A program made the translations under genes and the position numbers. A DNA stretch of 64,000 bases, taken from assembly GCA_020250445.1 (NCBI GenBank), contig JADCEF010000010.1:32730-96729 (forward strand). The letters run 5' to 3'. Source of the DNA: Rhodobacter sp. (GTDB lineage: Bacteria > Pseudomonadota > Alphaproteobacteria > Rhodobacterales > Rhodobacteraceae). This document shows, piece after piece, positions 14,634 to 23,404 of this stretch. The notes below the pieces were generated by a model. That model worked only from the letters and a program-made list of their open reading frames with translations. It did not search any database and was not told where the DNA came from. Numbering within the stretch: the stretch's first letter is position 1; every line of letters begins with the position of its first letter.

Positions 14634-17483
14634 ATGACCTTTGAAAGCCGTATCACGCGCCGTCCCCTTGCCCATGACCCAGAGGCCGCATCCGAAACAG
14701 CCTCGGGTTTCGCCGATCTCGGTCCCGGGCTTGCGGGCCTTCTGGCGGCAACGGCTGGATGCAGCCCGTTCCTGCGCGCCCTGATGATCCGCGAGGCTGA
14801 CTGGCTGCGGCCCGCCCTGCATGTGCCGCCCGAGTCCTGCCTGGCGGCGCTTCTTGCAGGTTGCGATGGTCTGGCCCCCGATCTTTTGGTCCCCGTCCTG
14901 CGGCAGCTCAAGCGGCGCGTGGCCCTGCTGGTGGCGCTGGCCGACCTGGGCGGTGTCTGGACGCTGGAACAGGCCACGGCTGCGCTGACCGACTTTGCCG
15001 ACAGGGCGGTACAGACAAGCCTTTCCGCGCTGGTCGGCGAAGAAATCCGGCGCGGCAAGCTGCCCGGCGCGCAGCCCGGCGATGCGGCCACGGCGGCGGG
15101 CATGGTGGTGCTTGCCATGGGCAAGATGGGCGCGGGGGAGCTGAACTATTCGTCAGACATCGACCTGATCTGCCTGTTTGACGAAACCCGCTATCCCGGT
15201 GCCGCCCCCGAGGCGCGCAGCGCCTTCATCCGGGTGACCCGCCGGCTTGCGGCAGTGCTGTCGGACAGCACGCAGGATGGCTATGTCTTCCGCACCGACC
15301 TGCGGTTGCGTCCCGATGCGGCCGTTACCCCGGTTTGCCTGTCGATGGCCTTTGCCGAAAGCTATTACGAGGCGCAGGGCCGCACCTGGGAACGCGCCGC
15401 CTATATCAAGGCCCGCCCCTGTGCTGGTGATCTGGCGGCGGGCGCGCGGTTCCTGCACAGCCTGATCCCCTTTGTCTGGCGCAGGCACCTCGATTTTGCC
15501 GCCATCCAGGATGCGCATGACATGCGCCTGCGGATCCGCGATCACCGCAATCTGCACGGACCCGTGCAGATCGAGGGGCATGACCTGAAACTGGGGCAGG
15601 GCGGCATCCGCGAAATCGAATTCTTCACCCAGACGCGCCAGCTGATCGCGGGCGGGCGCGACCCCGGCCTGCGCGACCGCACCACCACCGGGGCGCTGGC
15701 AGCGCTTGCCGCCAGGGGCTGGATCCCCACGGAGGTGGCCGAAGAACTGACGCGCCATTACCGCGCGCACCGCGAGCTGGAGCATCGCCTGCAGATGGTC
15801 CGCGATGCCCAGACCCATGTGATGCCATCCACCGCCGAAGGCGTGGCCCGCATTGCGCAGTTCTGCGGCGAGGCGGATGTCGATGCCTTTCGTGACCGCC
15901 TGAAGCGGCGTCTTGACCGGGTGGAAACCCTGACAGGTGGATTCTTTGCGCCCGCCGAGGTGCCCGGCGGCCCTGATCCGTCGCCCCAGACCCGCGCCAT
16001 CGTGGACGGCTGGTTCACCTATCCGGCGCTGCGGTCCGAACGGGCGGTCGCGATCTTTCAGCGGCTGCGCCCGGTGCTGCTGAACAGCCTGGCACGGGCG
16101 GCCAACCCGGACGAGGCGCTCTTGGCGCTTGACGGCTTCCTTGCCGGCCTGCCCGCCGGGGTTCAGCTGTTTTCCCTGTTCGAGGCGAACCCTCCGCTGG
16201 TCGATCTGATCGTCGACATCGCCTCGACCGCGCCGGAGCTGGCACGCTATCTTGCCCGCAACGCCTCGGTGCTGGATGCGGTGATCGGCGGCAGTTTCTT
16301 TGCGCCCTGGCCGGGCGAGGTGGCCCTTGCGGCGGATCTGGCGCGCCTGCTGGACGCCGAGCCGGACTACGAAAAGAAACTCGACACCGCCCGCCGCTGG
16401 ATGAAGGAATGGCACTTTCGCGTCGGGGTGCACCATCTGCGCGGGCTGATCGATGCGGACGAAGCCGGGGCAAGCTATGCCGATCTTGCCGCAGCCACGC
16501 TGCAGGGCCTTTGGCCGGCCCTGTGCCAGCAGATGACCCGCCGCTATGGTCAGATACCGGGACGGGGTGCGGTGGTTCTTGGCATGGGCAGCCTTGGGGC
16601 CGGGCGGCTGAACGCCGCCTCCGACCTTGACCTGATCATGGTCTATGATGCGCCTGCCGATGCCGTCAGCACCGGCCCGCGCCCCTTGGGCGCGCGGGCC
16701 TGGTATGCGCGCCTCACCCAGACGCTGGTCACCGCGCTGACGGCCCCGATGGCCGGGGGCAAGCTCTATGAGGTCGACATGCGCCTGCGCCCGTCGGGAC
16801 GGCAGGGGCCGGTTGCAACCTCGTTCGAGGGCTTTTGCCACTATCACCGGGACGAGGCCTGGACCTGGGAACACCTTGCCCTGACCCGGGCGCGGGTGGT
16901 GGCCGGGGGGGCGGGGCTGGCAGAAGCCGTCGAACAGTTCCGCCGGGCACTGATCCGTGAAAAGGGCCGGGGCGCGCAGGTCATTTCCGATGCCGCCGCC
17001 ATGCGGGCGCGGCTGCTTGCGGCCTGGCCCGCGCCGTCTGACTGGGAAGCAAAGAGCGGCCCCGGTCGGCTGATGGACATCGAGTTTCTGGCACAGACGG
17101 CTGCGCTCCTGGCCGGTGATCCGCAGTGCGGCACCGATCAGCAATTGCGCGCCGGACGGGAATCGGGCTTTCTGTCGGCGGTCGAGGCGGAGACTCTGCT
17201 GGACGCCTGGCGGCTGTTCTGGACCGTGCGGGCAGCAGGCAGGCTGCTGACGGACCGCGACCTGGAACCCCAGGGTCTGGGACAGGGGGGATGCGCCTTT
17301 CTGCTGCGGGAAACCGGGGCGGAAACGGTGGCGGACCTGACCCTGCGGCTGCGGGCGGCGTCAGAGGCGGCGGCGGCGGTGATCGGCGCGAAACTGGCCT
17401 GGGTGCGAGGGGATGGGGAGGCGCGCGATGCGCTTGACAGAAGCAGATCCGAAGGGGCTGGTCCGGGAAAGCTACCGGATTGA
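14634..17483 (+). CDS. glnE: bifunctional glutamine synthetase adenylyltransferase/deadenylyltransferase
   Basis: A 949-residue regulator that adenylylates and deadenylylates glutamine synthetase in response to PII and glutamine. It has two nucleotidyltransferase domains: YSSDIDLICLFDE near residue 171 (N-terminal, deadenylylating) and AASDLDLIMVYD near residue 660 (C-terminal, adenylylating), joined by the GlnD_UR_UTase-like helical regions (GQGGIREIEFFTQTRQL and GRLMDIEFLAQ). The start MTFESRITRRPLAHDP is chosen because upstream codons in the track frame are antisense to the YbaK gene. The 3' end overlaps the next small gene by about 56 bp. Confidence 0.96.
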   Translation: MTFESRITRRPLAHDPEAASETASGFADLGPGLAGLLAATAGCSPFLRALMIREADWLRPALHVPPESCLAALLAGCDGLAPDLLVPVLRQLKRRVALLVALADLGGVWTLEQATAALTDFADRAVQTSLSALVGEEIRRGKLPGAQPGDAATAAGMVVLAMGKMGAGELNYSSDIDLICLFDETRYPGAAPEARSAFIRVTRRLAAVLSDSTQDGYVFRTDLRLRPDAAVTPVCLSMAFAESYYEAQGRTWERAAYIKARPCAGDLAAGARFLHSLIPFVWRRHLDFAAIQDAHDMRLRIRDHRNLHGPVQIEGHDLKLGQGGIREIEFFTQTRQLIAGGRDPGLRDRTTTGALAALAARGWIPTEVAEELTRHYRAHRELEHRLQMVRDAQTHVMPSTAEGVARIAQFCGEADVDAFRDRLKRRLDRVETLTGGFFAPAEVPGGPDPSPQTRAIVDGWFTYPALRSERAVAIFQRLRPVLLNSLARAANPDEALLALDGFLAGLPAGVQLFSLFEANPPLVDLIVDIASTAPELARYLARNASVLDAVIGGSFFAPWPGEVALAADLARLLDAEPDYEKKLDTARRWMKEWHFRVGVHHLRGLIDADEAGASYADLAAATLQGLWPALCQQMTRRYGQIPGRGAVVLGMGSLGAGRLNAASDLDLIMVYDAPADAVSTGPRPLGARAWYARLTQTLVTALTAPMAGGKLYEVDMRLRPSGRQGPVATSFEGFCHYHRDEAWTWEHLALTRARVVAGGAGLAEAVEQFRRALIREKGRGAQVISDAAAMRARLLAAWPAPSDWEAKSGPGRLMDIEFLAQTAALLAGDPQCGTDQQLRAGRESGFLSAVEAETLLDAWRLFWTVRAAGRLLTDRDLEPQGLGQGGCAFLLRETGAETVADLTLRLRAASEAAAAVIGAKLAWVRGDGEARDALDRSRSEGAGPGKLPD

Positions 17484-17700
17484 CGGCATCACGCTGGAAG
17501 AGTGCCGGTCGATCTTCATCGACTGGGCGCTGAGCCTGCCGGTCACGGCGGACGTGCCCGATGCGATCCGGACGCTGCTTGCAGCCTATGGCTCTGCCGA
17601 TCCGCAGCATCCCATGGAACAGGTCCTGCGCGACGGTCTGGCGGCGGCACCCCAAGCCCGGCGGCGCGGTGGGCGTGCCGCCCGTGTGGCGCGGATCTGA
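17428..17700 (+). CDS. conserved hypothetical protein downstream of glnE
   Basis: A 90-residue protein starting MRLTEADPKGLVRESYRIDGIT, with a GGGAGG site seven bases upstream inside the 3' end of glnE. The body (ECRSIFIDWALSLPVTADVPDAIRTLLAAYGSADPQHPM) looks like a small helical domain with no motif I can name; the tail is Arg-rich (ARRRGGRAARVARI). The overlap with glnE suggests translational coupling. I recall similar short proteins beside glnE in related genomes, but give no function. Confidence 0.75.
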   Translation: MRLTEADPKGLVRESYRIDGITLEECRSIFIDWALSLPVTADVPDAIRTLLAAYGSADPQHPMEQVLRDGLAAAPQARRRGGRAARVARI

Positions 17701-17756
17701 CTGGCAGCGCCGGTCGTCTGCAGGCCGCTCTTCCCGCTTCCGGGCCGCCTGCCGCC

Positions 17757-18395
17757 TCAGCGCAGGGTGGCGGCTTCGGCGGCAAGGGCCGTGATCGCGG
17801 CCCAGTCGCCCCGGACCATCACATCCTTCGGTGCAACCCAGCTGCCGCCGACACAGACCACATTGGGCAGCGCCAGGTAATCGCGGGCATTCTTCAGGCT
17901 GATGCCGCCGGTCGGGCAGAAGGTGACCTGCGGAAGCGGCGCGCCGATGGCCTTCAGGGCCGGTGCCCCGCCAGAGGCTTCGGCGGGAAAGAACTTCTGG
18001 ACCGAAAAGCCCTTTTCCAGCAGCACCATCACTTCGGTCGCGGTGGCGGCCCCCGGCAGCAGCGGCAGGCCCTCGTCCTCGCAGGCGGCAATCAGCCGGT
18101 CGGTGGCACCGGGCGAGACGCCGAATTTCGCCCCCGCCGCCTTGGCCGCCCTGACATCCGAGGGCGTCAGCAGCGTGCCGGCACCGACAACCCCGCCGGG
18201 CACCCCGGCCATGGCGCGGATCACATCCAGCGCGGCGGGGGTGCGCAAGGTGACCTCCAGCGCGGGCAGGCCGCCCCTGACCAGCGCCTCGGCCAGGGGT
18301 CGGGCATGGGCGACATCCTCGATCACCAGCACGGGGATTACCGGGGCAAGGCGGCAGATTTCGGCGGCGCGGCGGCTTTGGTCGGCGGGGGTCAT
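17757..18395 (-). CDS. eda: 2-dehydro-3-deoxy-phosphogluconate (KDPG) aldolase
   Basis: A 212-residue class I aldolase cleaving KDPG (and 4-hydroxy-2-oxoglutarate) to pyruvate and glyceraldehyde 3-phosphate in the Entner-Doudoroff pathway. The general base lies in LEVTLRTPAAL, the Schiff-base lysine in SVQKFFPAE, and the phosphate-binding segment in FCPTGGISLKNARDYL. The start MTPADQSRRAAEICR has AAAGGAAC upstream; the track's longer frame runs into a repetitive intergenic stretch. No edd or zwf is adjacent, so it is transcribed alone in this window. Confidence 0.95.
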   Translation of the reverse strand: MTPADQSRRAAEICRLAPVIPVLVIEDVAHARPLAEALVRGGLPALEVTLRTPAALDVIRAMAGVPGGVVGAGTLLTPSDVRAAKAAGAKFGVSPGATDRLIAACEDEGLPLLPGAATATEVMVLLEKGFSVQKFFPAEASGGAPALKAIGAPLPQVTFCPTGGISLKNARDYLALPNVVCVGGSWVAPKDVMVRGDWAAITALAAEAATLR

Positions 18396-18598
18396 CGGGG
18401 GGTTCCTTTGATCGGGGCAGTCAGGGCAGGTGGGTACCCACTGTGGGGCAGTGGTGGGGTGTAATGGCTCAATGGGTTGGCGGGGAGGATTCATCAATCG
18501 TTAATCCTGCGGGCAATCCATCAAGCTGGGCAAAGGCAGGTGGGCACCATCGGTCGTGAACTCGTTCGCACCGGTCTGTCTGATCATTTGCTGCCCCT

Positions 18599-18880
18599 TC
18601 AGTATGACATCTCGCGAACCCGTCCGCACTTGTCGAAAGCGATAAGATAAAGGACACCATCCTTCAGTGCCTCAATATGGGGCCCGCGAGACCAGCAATT
18701 ATTGGAAAAGATATTGAAACGGCAAGTGACCCCATACCAGAATTCAATTTTTCCCCCAGTGGCAGAGGTCGCGACTGTCCGGGGGGTTTGTATACTCAAA
18801 GTCAATATCGTCTGCATCTACGTGGGGATAGACGTGCTGGTAGGCAGAGATCAGGAAGTCGCGATTGCTTGGCTGGATGG
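18599..18880 (-). pseudogene. frameshifted remnant of an unknown protein
   Basis: Two adjacent minus-strand frames read well in succession: SAYQHVYPHVDADDIDFEYTN, then, after a one-base shift near a C6 run or a GGGGGAAAAA run, IEFWYGVTCRFNIFSNN and KDGVLYLIAFDKCGRVREMSY to a stop at 18599. Codon-like sequence, aromatic content and lower GC differ from the flanks. No family is recognised. It abuts the IS256 remnant, which may have truncated it. Confidence 0.35.
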
Positions 18881-18929
18881 GTTGTGGCTCGAGAGTGGTG
18901 GAAATTCTCCTGAGCCGTCCTCCGAGCGG

Positions 18930-19160
18930 TTTGATTTGCGCCTGATCAGGCGGGTGATGGCAGTCTCGTCCGGAAAGAGTCCCACAACCCCGGTGCGGCG
19001 TTTGACCTCTCTGTTGAGGCGCTTGACGGGGCTGGCCGGGTGCGGTTTGGTGCGGCGGGCAGCGGGAAAGCCCATACAGGCCGGGACATCGGGCCTGGCC
19101 GTGCCGATGAGCATCGCGCGTTCGGCCAGTTCGGGGCGGAGCTGACCGGCGCTGCCGCGA
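18930..19160 (-). mobile_element. IS256-family transposase remnant (C-terminal part)
   Basis: The minus strand reads QLRPELAERAMLIGTARPDV, then MGFPAARRTKPH, SPVKRLNREVKRRTGVVGLF and PDETAITRLI. This matches the IS256 mutator-type transposase segment (normally TNPLERLNxEIKRRTxVVGIFPNxxAITRL) but departs from it after TRLI. No N-terminal catalytic DDE region and no terminal inverted repeats are visible. It is a dead fragment. Confidence 0.75.
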
Positions 19161-19224
19161 AACCGGCATCAGGGCCGCATGCGAAACACGTCTCTACCTG
19201 ACTTCACCGATGCTGACGGCGGCG

Positions 19225-19467
19225 GACCCCGGCCCAATGGTCCGCGACCGCCGGAGTGTGGCAAATTGCCCGCATTGGGCCATGGAAATGGCCTTCAGGG
19301 ATGGCGAAAGGCGCGTCCAAACCAACGGGGCAGCCGAGAATCCTGCCACCCTCAACCACATTGAGGCACACCCCGCCCGCAGGACCAGGGGCCGCGATCC
19401 AAGCCGCCTCAGGCTCAAAACCGGCGAGTGGGACGATGACTGTGTCGAAGGCCTCATCGCACCATAA
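19225..19467 (+). mobile_element. ISAs1-family transposase remnant (C-terminal part)
   Basis: The plus-strand frame reads VRDRRSVANCPHWAMEMAFRD, then VQTNGAAENPATLNHI and KTGEWDDDCVEGLI. This follows the ISAs1/H-repeat C-terminus (VRxHWxIENxLHWxLDVxFxED...GNAAENxAxLRxIA...KxGWDxDYLxxVL). Key residues are changed (CPHW for LHW) and the rest of the gene is absent. With the neighbouring IS256 piece it marks a graveyard of insertion sequences between eda and the SnoaL gene. Confidence 0.65.
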
Positions 19468-19811
19468 TTCCTTCAATTGATTTCTCTGCCTTCGGCCAGC
19501 GGGAACCGTCCTTATGCAACGGCGGTCTCGGACCGGGCGGGGAAACGTGCTGCGTTTCGGGGTCGCGGAATGGCAAGCCGCCTTTCCTGCGGATCAGGAT
19601 GATTTCGGCGTCCCGCAAGCGGCAGGGGATGCTATTTCAGAGCCCCCTCAGAGGCTGTCCGTCAGCCCCGCGACTTTTGCCCTTTACGGAAAATCAATCT
19701 TTGCGTCAGATTGCGCGGCGACCACGGGGCGCGCGTCTTCAAAGGACCGGTGGGGCTGAAAAGGGTTCCCCGGCGAAACCCAGGAAAGGGAGACAGGGAA
19801 AACCCGGAAAG

Positions 19812-19833
19812 GGGGGCGTCTGTGCGCCCCCCC
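19812..19833 (-). terminator. terminator of the SnoaL-like gene
   Basis: GGGGGGCG and CGCCCCCC form an 8-bp GC stem around a 6-nt loop, 10 bp past the stop of the minus-strand gene at 19844. On that strand the stem is followed by TTTCC, so the T-tract is short. Confidence 0.55.
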
Positions 19834-19843
19834 CTGCAACGCG

Positions 19844-20335
19844 TCACTTGGCCGAAAGCTGACGCAATGCCCCGGCCCAGTCTTCGACGTGATAGCTTTC
19901 CACGATCCTGCCATCTTGCACCCTGTGGATGTCGATCGACATGATGTCAAAACTTTTGCCTTTGCCGTCGACACCAAACAGCGGACCCTGCGGTGTGCCC
20001 GAAGCGCGGCCGCGCACCACAAAGGTGTCGCCGCTTTGCACGATGTCTTCAACCTTCCAGGTCAGGTCAGGGATCAGTTTGTGAAAGCCAGTCATCATCC
20101 CCACGAACTGGTCCCGCGTGCCCGCCACGCCAGTATAATCGCCGTAGCTTTTCCAATCCTCGGAGATGACCGTCTGCGCGGCCAGAGCCGGATCGGCCGG
20201 GTCTGAAGCGGTCAGGATCCGGGTGTAGAAGGCTTCGACCGCCACGCGGTCATCGGCCAGGGCCCCGGTCGCCAGAACCGTTATCGCCAGCGCCAACGCT
20301 GCGGCAGGCATGGCTGCAGGTTTCGTGATGATCAT
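19844..20335 (-). CDS. secreted SnoaL-like (NTF2-fold) ester cyclase family protein
   Basis: A 163-residue protein with an N-terminal signal peptide (AALALAITVLATGALA) and a SnoaL-like NTF2 fold: VEAFYTRILTASDP, SEDWKSYGD, FHKLIPDLTWKVEDIV and SIDIHRVQDGRIVESYHVEDWAGALRQL, the last being the typical closing motif. Members range from polyketide cyclases to uncharacterised proteins; the substrate here is unknown and the export signal is a little unusual. A GGGAGGAA site precedes the ATG. It diverges from an HxlR regulator, which probably controls it. Confidence 0.82.
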   Translation of the reverse strand: MIITKPAAMPAAALALAITVLATGALADDRVAVEAFYTRILTASDPADPALAAQTVISEDWKSYGDYTGVAGTRDQFVGMMTGFHKLIPDLTWKVEDIVQSGDTFVVRGRASGTPQGPLFGVDGKGKSFDIMSIDIHRVQDGRIVESYHVEDWAGALRQLSAK

Positions 20336-20373
20336 CCATTTCCTCCCTTGTTTCAGTGCCGCTTGAAGGCGGC

Positions 20374-20402
20374 GTAACCCTGATGTAGCGTAAGGCGGTT
20401 AC
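20374..20402. promoter_or_regulatory. possible HxlR operator dyad
   Basis: GTAACC (20374-20379) is repeated inverted as GGTTAC (20397-20402), with a further GTAA between, in the 97-bp gap between the divergent SnoaL and HxlR genes. HxlR-type regulators bind such dyads near their own start. Only position and symmetry support this. Confidence 0.35.
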
Positions 20403-20432
20403 AAAAGAGAAGCAGGCACCTTTTTGATACCG

Positions 20433-20789
20433 ATGACCGATGCCGAAATCGCCGGTTGCCCCGTTCGCGGGGTTGTCGCCGGGATCAGCACCAAGTGGAG
20501 CGTGCTGGTGCTGCTGTACCTGTCCCGGCAGGACATGCGCTTTGCGGCGCTTCGCCGGGCCATTCCCGACATCTCGCAGCGCGTGCTGACGGCAACCCTG
20601 CGCAAGCTTCAGCGCGATGGGCTGATCTGGCGCGGCGTGAAGCCAACGATCCCACCGCAAGTAACCTATGGTCTGACGCCGCTGGGCAGGTCGCTGATTT
20701 CGCAATTGAGCGGGCTTGCCACCTGGGCGCGTCAGAATCAGGCGGAGATCGAAGCGGCCCGACGCGCCTTCGAGGTCTTGGTGGAGTAG
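20433..20789 (+). CDS. HxlR-family winged-helix transcriptional regulator
   Basis: A 118-residue DNA-binding protein. The N-terminal CPVRGVVAGISTKWSVLVLLYL, followed by MRFAALRRAIPDISQRVLTATLRKLQRDGLIWR and TYGLTPLGRSL, is the standard HxlR winged helix, including the single N-terminal cysteine found in redox- or aldehyde-sensing members. The ATG at 20433 is preferred; the track uses an upstream TTG. It is divergent from the SnoaL-like gene and is its likely regulator. It converges with the ROK gene. Confidence 0.9.
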   Translation: MTDAEIAGCPVRGVVAGISTKWSVLVLLYLSRQDMRFAALRRAIPDISQRVLTATLRKLQRDGLIWRGVKPTIPPQVTYGLTPLGRSLISQLSGLATWARQNQAEIEAARRAFEVLVE

Positions 20790-20802
20790 CGCGCCCCACC
20801 GG

Positions 20803-22029
20803 TCAGGCGGTCTTCTGGATTGCCGTCTGATCCACCAGGAACCGCTGGGCAAGCGGAATGGCGGCACCGCCCAGGGCGCGGGCCTGTGGGCCGATGGTGC
20901 CTTCGCGGATCAGCGGCGGCGTGACACCGGACAGGTCCAGGCGGTGGAACGCCCCTTTCGTTTCGGCGACCAGCCGGGCGCGGACCGATGCGGGCATCCA
21001 GCCGTCGATCATCACGGTGTCAATCTCGACCAGGGTCGCGGCGCTGAGGATGGCACCCGCAAGCCCTTCCGCCGCCCCGGCGATCCAGGCCGAAAGAACG
21101 GCATCGCTGACCTGCCAGGGCTCGGGGCTGGCCCAAAGCTGATCTGCATCCTCGCCCGCCGCCGTCATCGCATCGGCCAGCGTCGACAGCGAGGCCACGG
21201 TCATCAGCCGGTGGCTGCGCCCGTCGGGGCCGGGCACCGGCATGGGACCGACACCGGCCGCGTTCCCGGTGCGGCCCGTGAACAGGCGCTGGTTCAGCAC
21301 CAGACCGCCGCCAATGAAGAAGCCGATGTAGAAATACAGGAAATCCGAAGGGCGCTCTCCTGTTCCGAACACAAGCTCGGCCCCGCAGGCCGCCGTCGCA
21401 TCGTTCTGGATGTAGACGGGCATGTCGCAGATATGGGCAAGTTCCGCCGCGATATCGCGGTCGCGCCAGGCATCCAGGGCACCCGGCGGGGCTGCGATAT
21501 GCTGCACCCAGTTCCAAAGCTGGAACGGCATGGCAATGCCAAGCCCGCCGATCCGGTCGCGCTGGGCGGGGGTCAGGGCAGCACCAAGCGCAGGCAGGGC
21601 ATCCTGGACAAAGCGGATGACAGCCTGCGGCGTGGGGTAGCGATAGGTCTGCCGCCGGAAGCCGACCGGCTGACCCAAAAGATCGATCAGAACCAGATCG
21701 ACCGAACGCCGCCCGATCTTGAGCCCGAAAAAGAAGGCCCCGTCCGATGCAAGCGACATCGGCACCGAAGGCTGCCCGATGCGGCCGCGGATCGGCTCGC
21801 CCCGGCGCAGCAGACCGTCGGCTTCCAGCCCGCGCATGATGACCGAAACCGTCTGCACCGAAAGCCCGGTCATCCGGGCGATATCGGATTTGGTCAGCGC
21901 CCCGTCACGGCGCAGCAGCGACAGGACAAGACGTTCGTTATGGGCGCGCATGCCGCTTTGGTTTGACCCGCGCAGCCCGGCGGAGTCGACTGCGGGCCGC
22001 TCTGTCGCGGTGTCATGTTCCTGTGCCAC
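20803..22029 (-). CDS. ROK-family transcriptional repressor of the frc-type sugar operon
   Basis: A 408-residue NagC/XylR-type regulator. The N-terminal winged helix is GSNQSGMRAHNERLVLSLLRRDGALTKSDIARMTGLSVQTVSVIMRGL; the remainder is a ROK sugar-kinase-like domain (FFFGLKIGRRSVDLVLIDL and VYIQNDATAACGAELVFG). The zinc-binding CxCGxxGC motif of classical ROK kinases is not evident. It is divergent from frcBCAK with a 208-bp gap holding an AT-rich dyad, so it probably represses those genes and responds to their sugar. Confidence 0.9.
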   Translation of the reverse strand: MAQEHDTATERPAVDSAGLRGSNQSGMRAHNERLVLSLLRRDGALTKSDIARMTGLSVQTVSVIMRGLEADGLLRRGEPIRGRIGQPSVPMSLASDGAFFFGLKIGRRSVDLVLIDLLGQPVGFRRQTYRYPTPQAVIRFVQDALPALGAALTPAQRDRIGGLGIAMPFQLWNWVQHIAAPPGALDAWRDRDIAAELAHICDMPVYIQNDATAACGAELVFGTGERPSDFLYFYIGFFIGGGLVLNQRLFTGRTGNAAGVGPMPVPGPDGRSHRLMTVASLSTLADAMTAAGEDADQLWASPEPWQVSDAVLSAWIAGAAEGLAGAILSAATLVEIDTVMIDGWMPASVRARLVAETKGAFHRLDLSGVTPPLIREGTIGPQARALGGAAIPLAQRFLVDQTAIQKTA

Positions 22030-22101
22030 GAATCCCTCCCGTGCCGCGGACTAGGTCCGGGCGAAGGCGATTAAGGCCAAGCAAACCACCCCCTGTCAAT
22101 A

Positions 22102-22124
22102 ATAATTCAGAGTGATTTAATTAT
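22102..22124. promoter_or_regulatory. AT-rich operator dyad overlapping the putative frcB promoter
   Basis: ATAATT (22102-22107) and its inverse AATTAT (22119-22124) are separated by 11 bp in an otherwise GC-rich gap. A TTGACG -35-like hexamer begins at 22126, immediately to the right. ROK repressors commonly bind AT-rich dyads of this sort, so this is the best operator candidate for control of frcBCAK. Confidence 0.5.
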
Positions 22125-22237
22125 CTTGACGCGGATCGGGGAATCGGTTTCATCTGTGCTGCGCAGCGGGCGAACGGGCCCGCAGCACGGCGGATCGCCG
22201 TCAAGGCGGCCGCGTCATTCATTCGGGAGGACTACCC

Positions 22238-23269
22238 TTGAAACACACCAGGACACTGACCGGTCTTATTCTGGGTGCGGCAACTGCCGCGCTGATGTCG
22301 GCGGCACCGGCCGCCGCGCAGGACGTTACGGCCTGCCTGATCACCAAGACCGACACCAACCCCTTCTTCGTGAAGATGAAGGAAGGCGCACAGGCCAAGG
22401 CAGCAGAACTTGGCGTTACGCTGAAGACCTTTGCGGGCAAAGTTGACGGCGACCATGACAGCCAGGTTGCCGCCATTGAGGCCTGCATCGCCGACGGCGC
22501 GAAGGGCATCCTGATTGCCGCATCCGACACCAAGGCGATTGTCGACCAGGTGAAAAAGGCGCAGGCAGCCGGCATGGTCGTGATCGCGCTGGACACCCCG
22601 CTTGACCCGGCCGATGCCGCAGATGCCACCTTCGCCACCGACAACTTCGAAGCCGGCAGGCTGATCGGTGCCTGGGCTGCCGCCACGCTTGGCGCAGAAG
22701 CGGCCAATGCCCGGATCGGGTTCCTCAACCTGACCCCGTCGCAGCCGACGGTTGACGTTCTGCGCAACCAGGGCTTCATGACCGGCTTTGGCATCGACAC
22801 GAAAGACGTCAACAAGATCGGCGACGAGGATGATGGACGGATCGTCGGACATGACGTGACCAACGGCAACGAGGAAGGCGGCCGCAAGGCGATGGAGAAC
22901 CTTCTGCAGAAAGACCCCAACATCAACGTGATCCACACGATCAACGAGCCTGCCGCCGTGGGTGCCTTCCAGGCGCTGAAGGCCGTGGGCAAAGAAAACG
23001 ACGTGCTGATCGTGTCGGTTGACGGCGGCTGCCCGGGCGTTCAGTCGGTGAAGGATGGCATGATCGGCGCCACCTCGCAGCAGTATCCGCTGCAGATGGC
23101 GGCACTTGGCGTGGAAGCCATCAAGAAGTGGGCCGATACCGGCGAAAAACCGGCCCCGACCCCCGGCAAGGCCTTCTTTGACACCGGCGTGAACCTGGTG
23201 ACGGACAAGCCCGCCGAAGGCGTGCCGTCCATCGACACCGCCAAGGGCCTGGAGCTGTGCTGGGGCTGA
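22238..23269 (+). CDS. frcB: sugar ABC transporter periplasmic binding protein (FrcB-like)
   Basis: A 343-residue secreted solute-binding protein of the ribose/fructose class (pentose-binding type 1 fold). The signal peptide ends around SAAPAAAQ. Typical segments are [56 protein letters not shown] and [15 protein letters not shown]. The start is TTG, supported by GGGAGG seven bases upstream. Gene order with frcC, frcA and a kinase matches the fructose importer frcBCAK of Sinorhizobium; the actual sugar is inferred from that order. Confidence 0.88.
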   Translation: MKHTRTLTGLILGAATAALMSAAPAAAQDVTACLITKTDTNPFFVKMKEGAQAKAAELGVTLKTFAGKVDGDHDSQVAAIEACIADGAKGILIAASDTKAIVDQVKKAQAAGMVVIALDTPLDPADAADATFATDNFEAGRLIGAWAAATLGAEAANARIGFLNLTPSQPTVDVLRNQGFMTGFGIDTKDVNKIGDEDDGRIVGHDVTNGNEEGGRKAMENLLQKDPNINVIHTINEPAAVGAFQALKAVGKENDVLIVSVDGGCPGVQSVKDGMIGATSQQYPLQMAALGVEAIKKWADTGEKPAPTPGKAFFDTGVNLVTDKPAEGVPSIDTAKGLELCWG

Positions 23270-23325
23270 TCAAAGCCGTTGTGCAGGGGTAATGCCCGGT
23301 TCATGATACCTGATGACAGCGGACG

Positions 23326-23345
23326 GGGCGGCTTTCGGGCCGCCC
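23326..23345 (+). terminator. hairpin between frcB and frcC (partial terminator)
   Basis: GGGCGGC (23326-23332) pairs with GCCGCCC (23339-23345) around a 6-nt loop, followed by TTGTT. Hairpins after binding-protein genes usually stabilise that part of the mRNA or reduce readthrough, so that more binding protein than permease is made. Confidence 0.45.
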
Positions 23346-23404
23346 TTGTTCCAGACAGGGTGCGGCCCGCGCGCAAGGGTTGATCCGGGGGGGAGGGAAG
23401 GAAG

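Noticed and set aside
15153-17144. 663-codon minus-strand ORF opposite glnE
   Set aside because: Shadow of glnE, whose two nucleotidyltransferase domains occupy the other strand.
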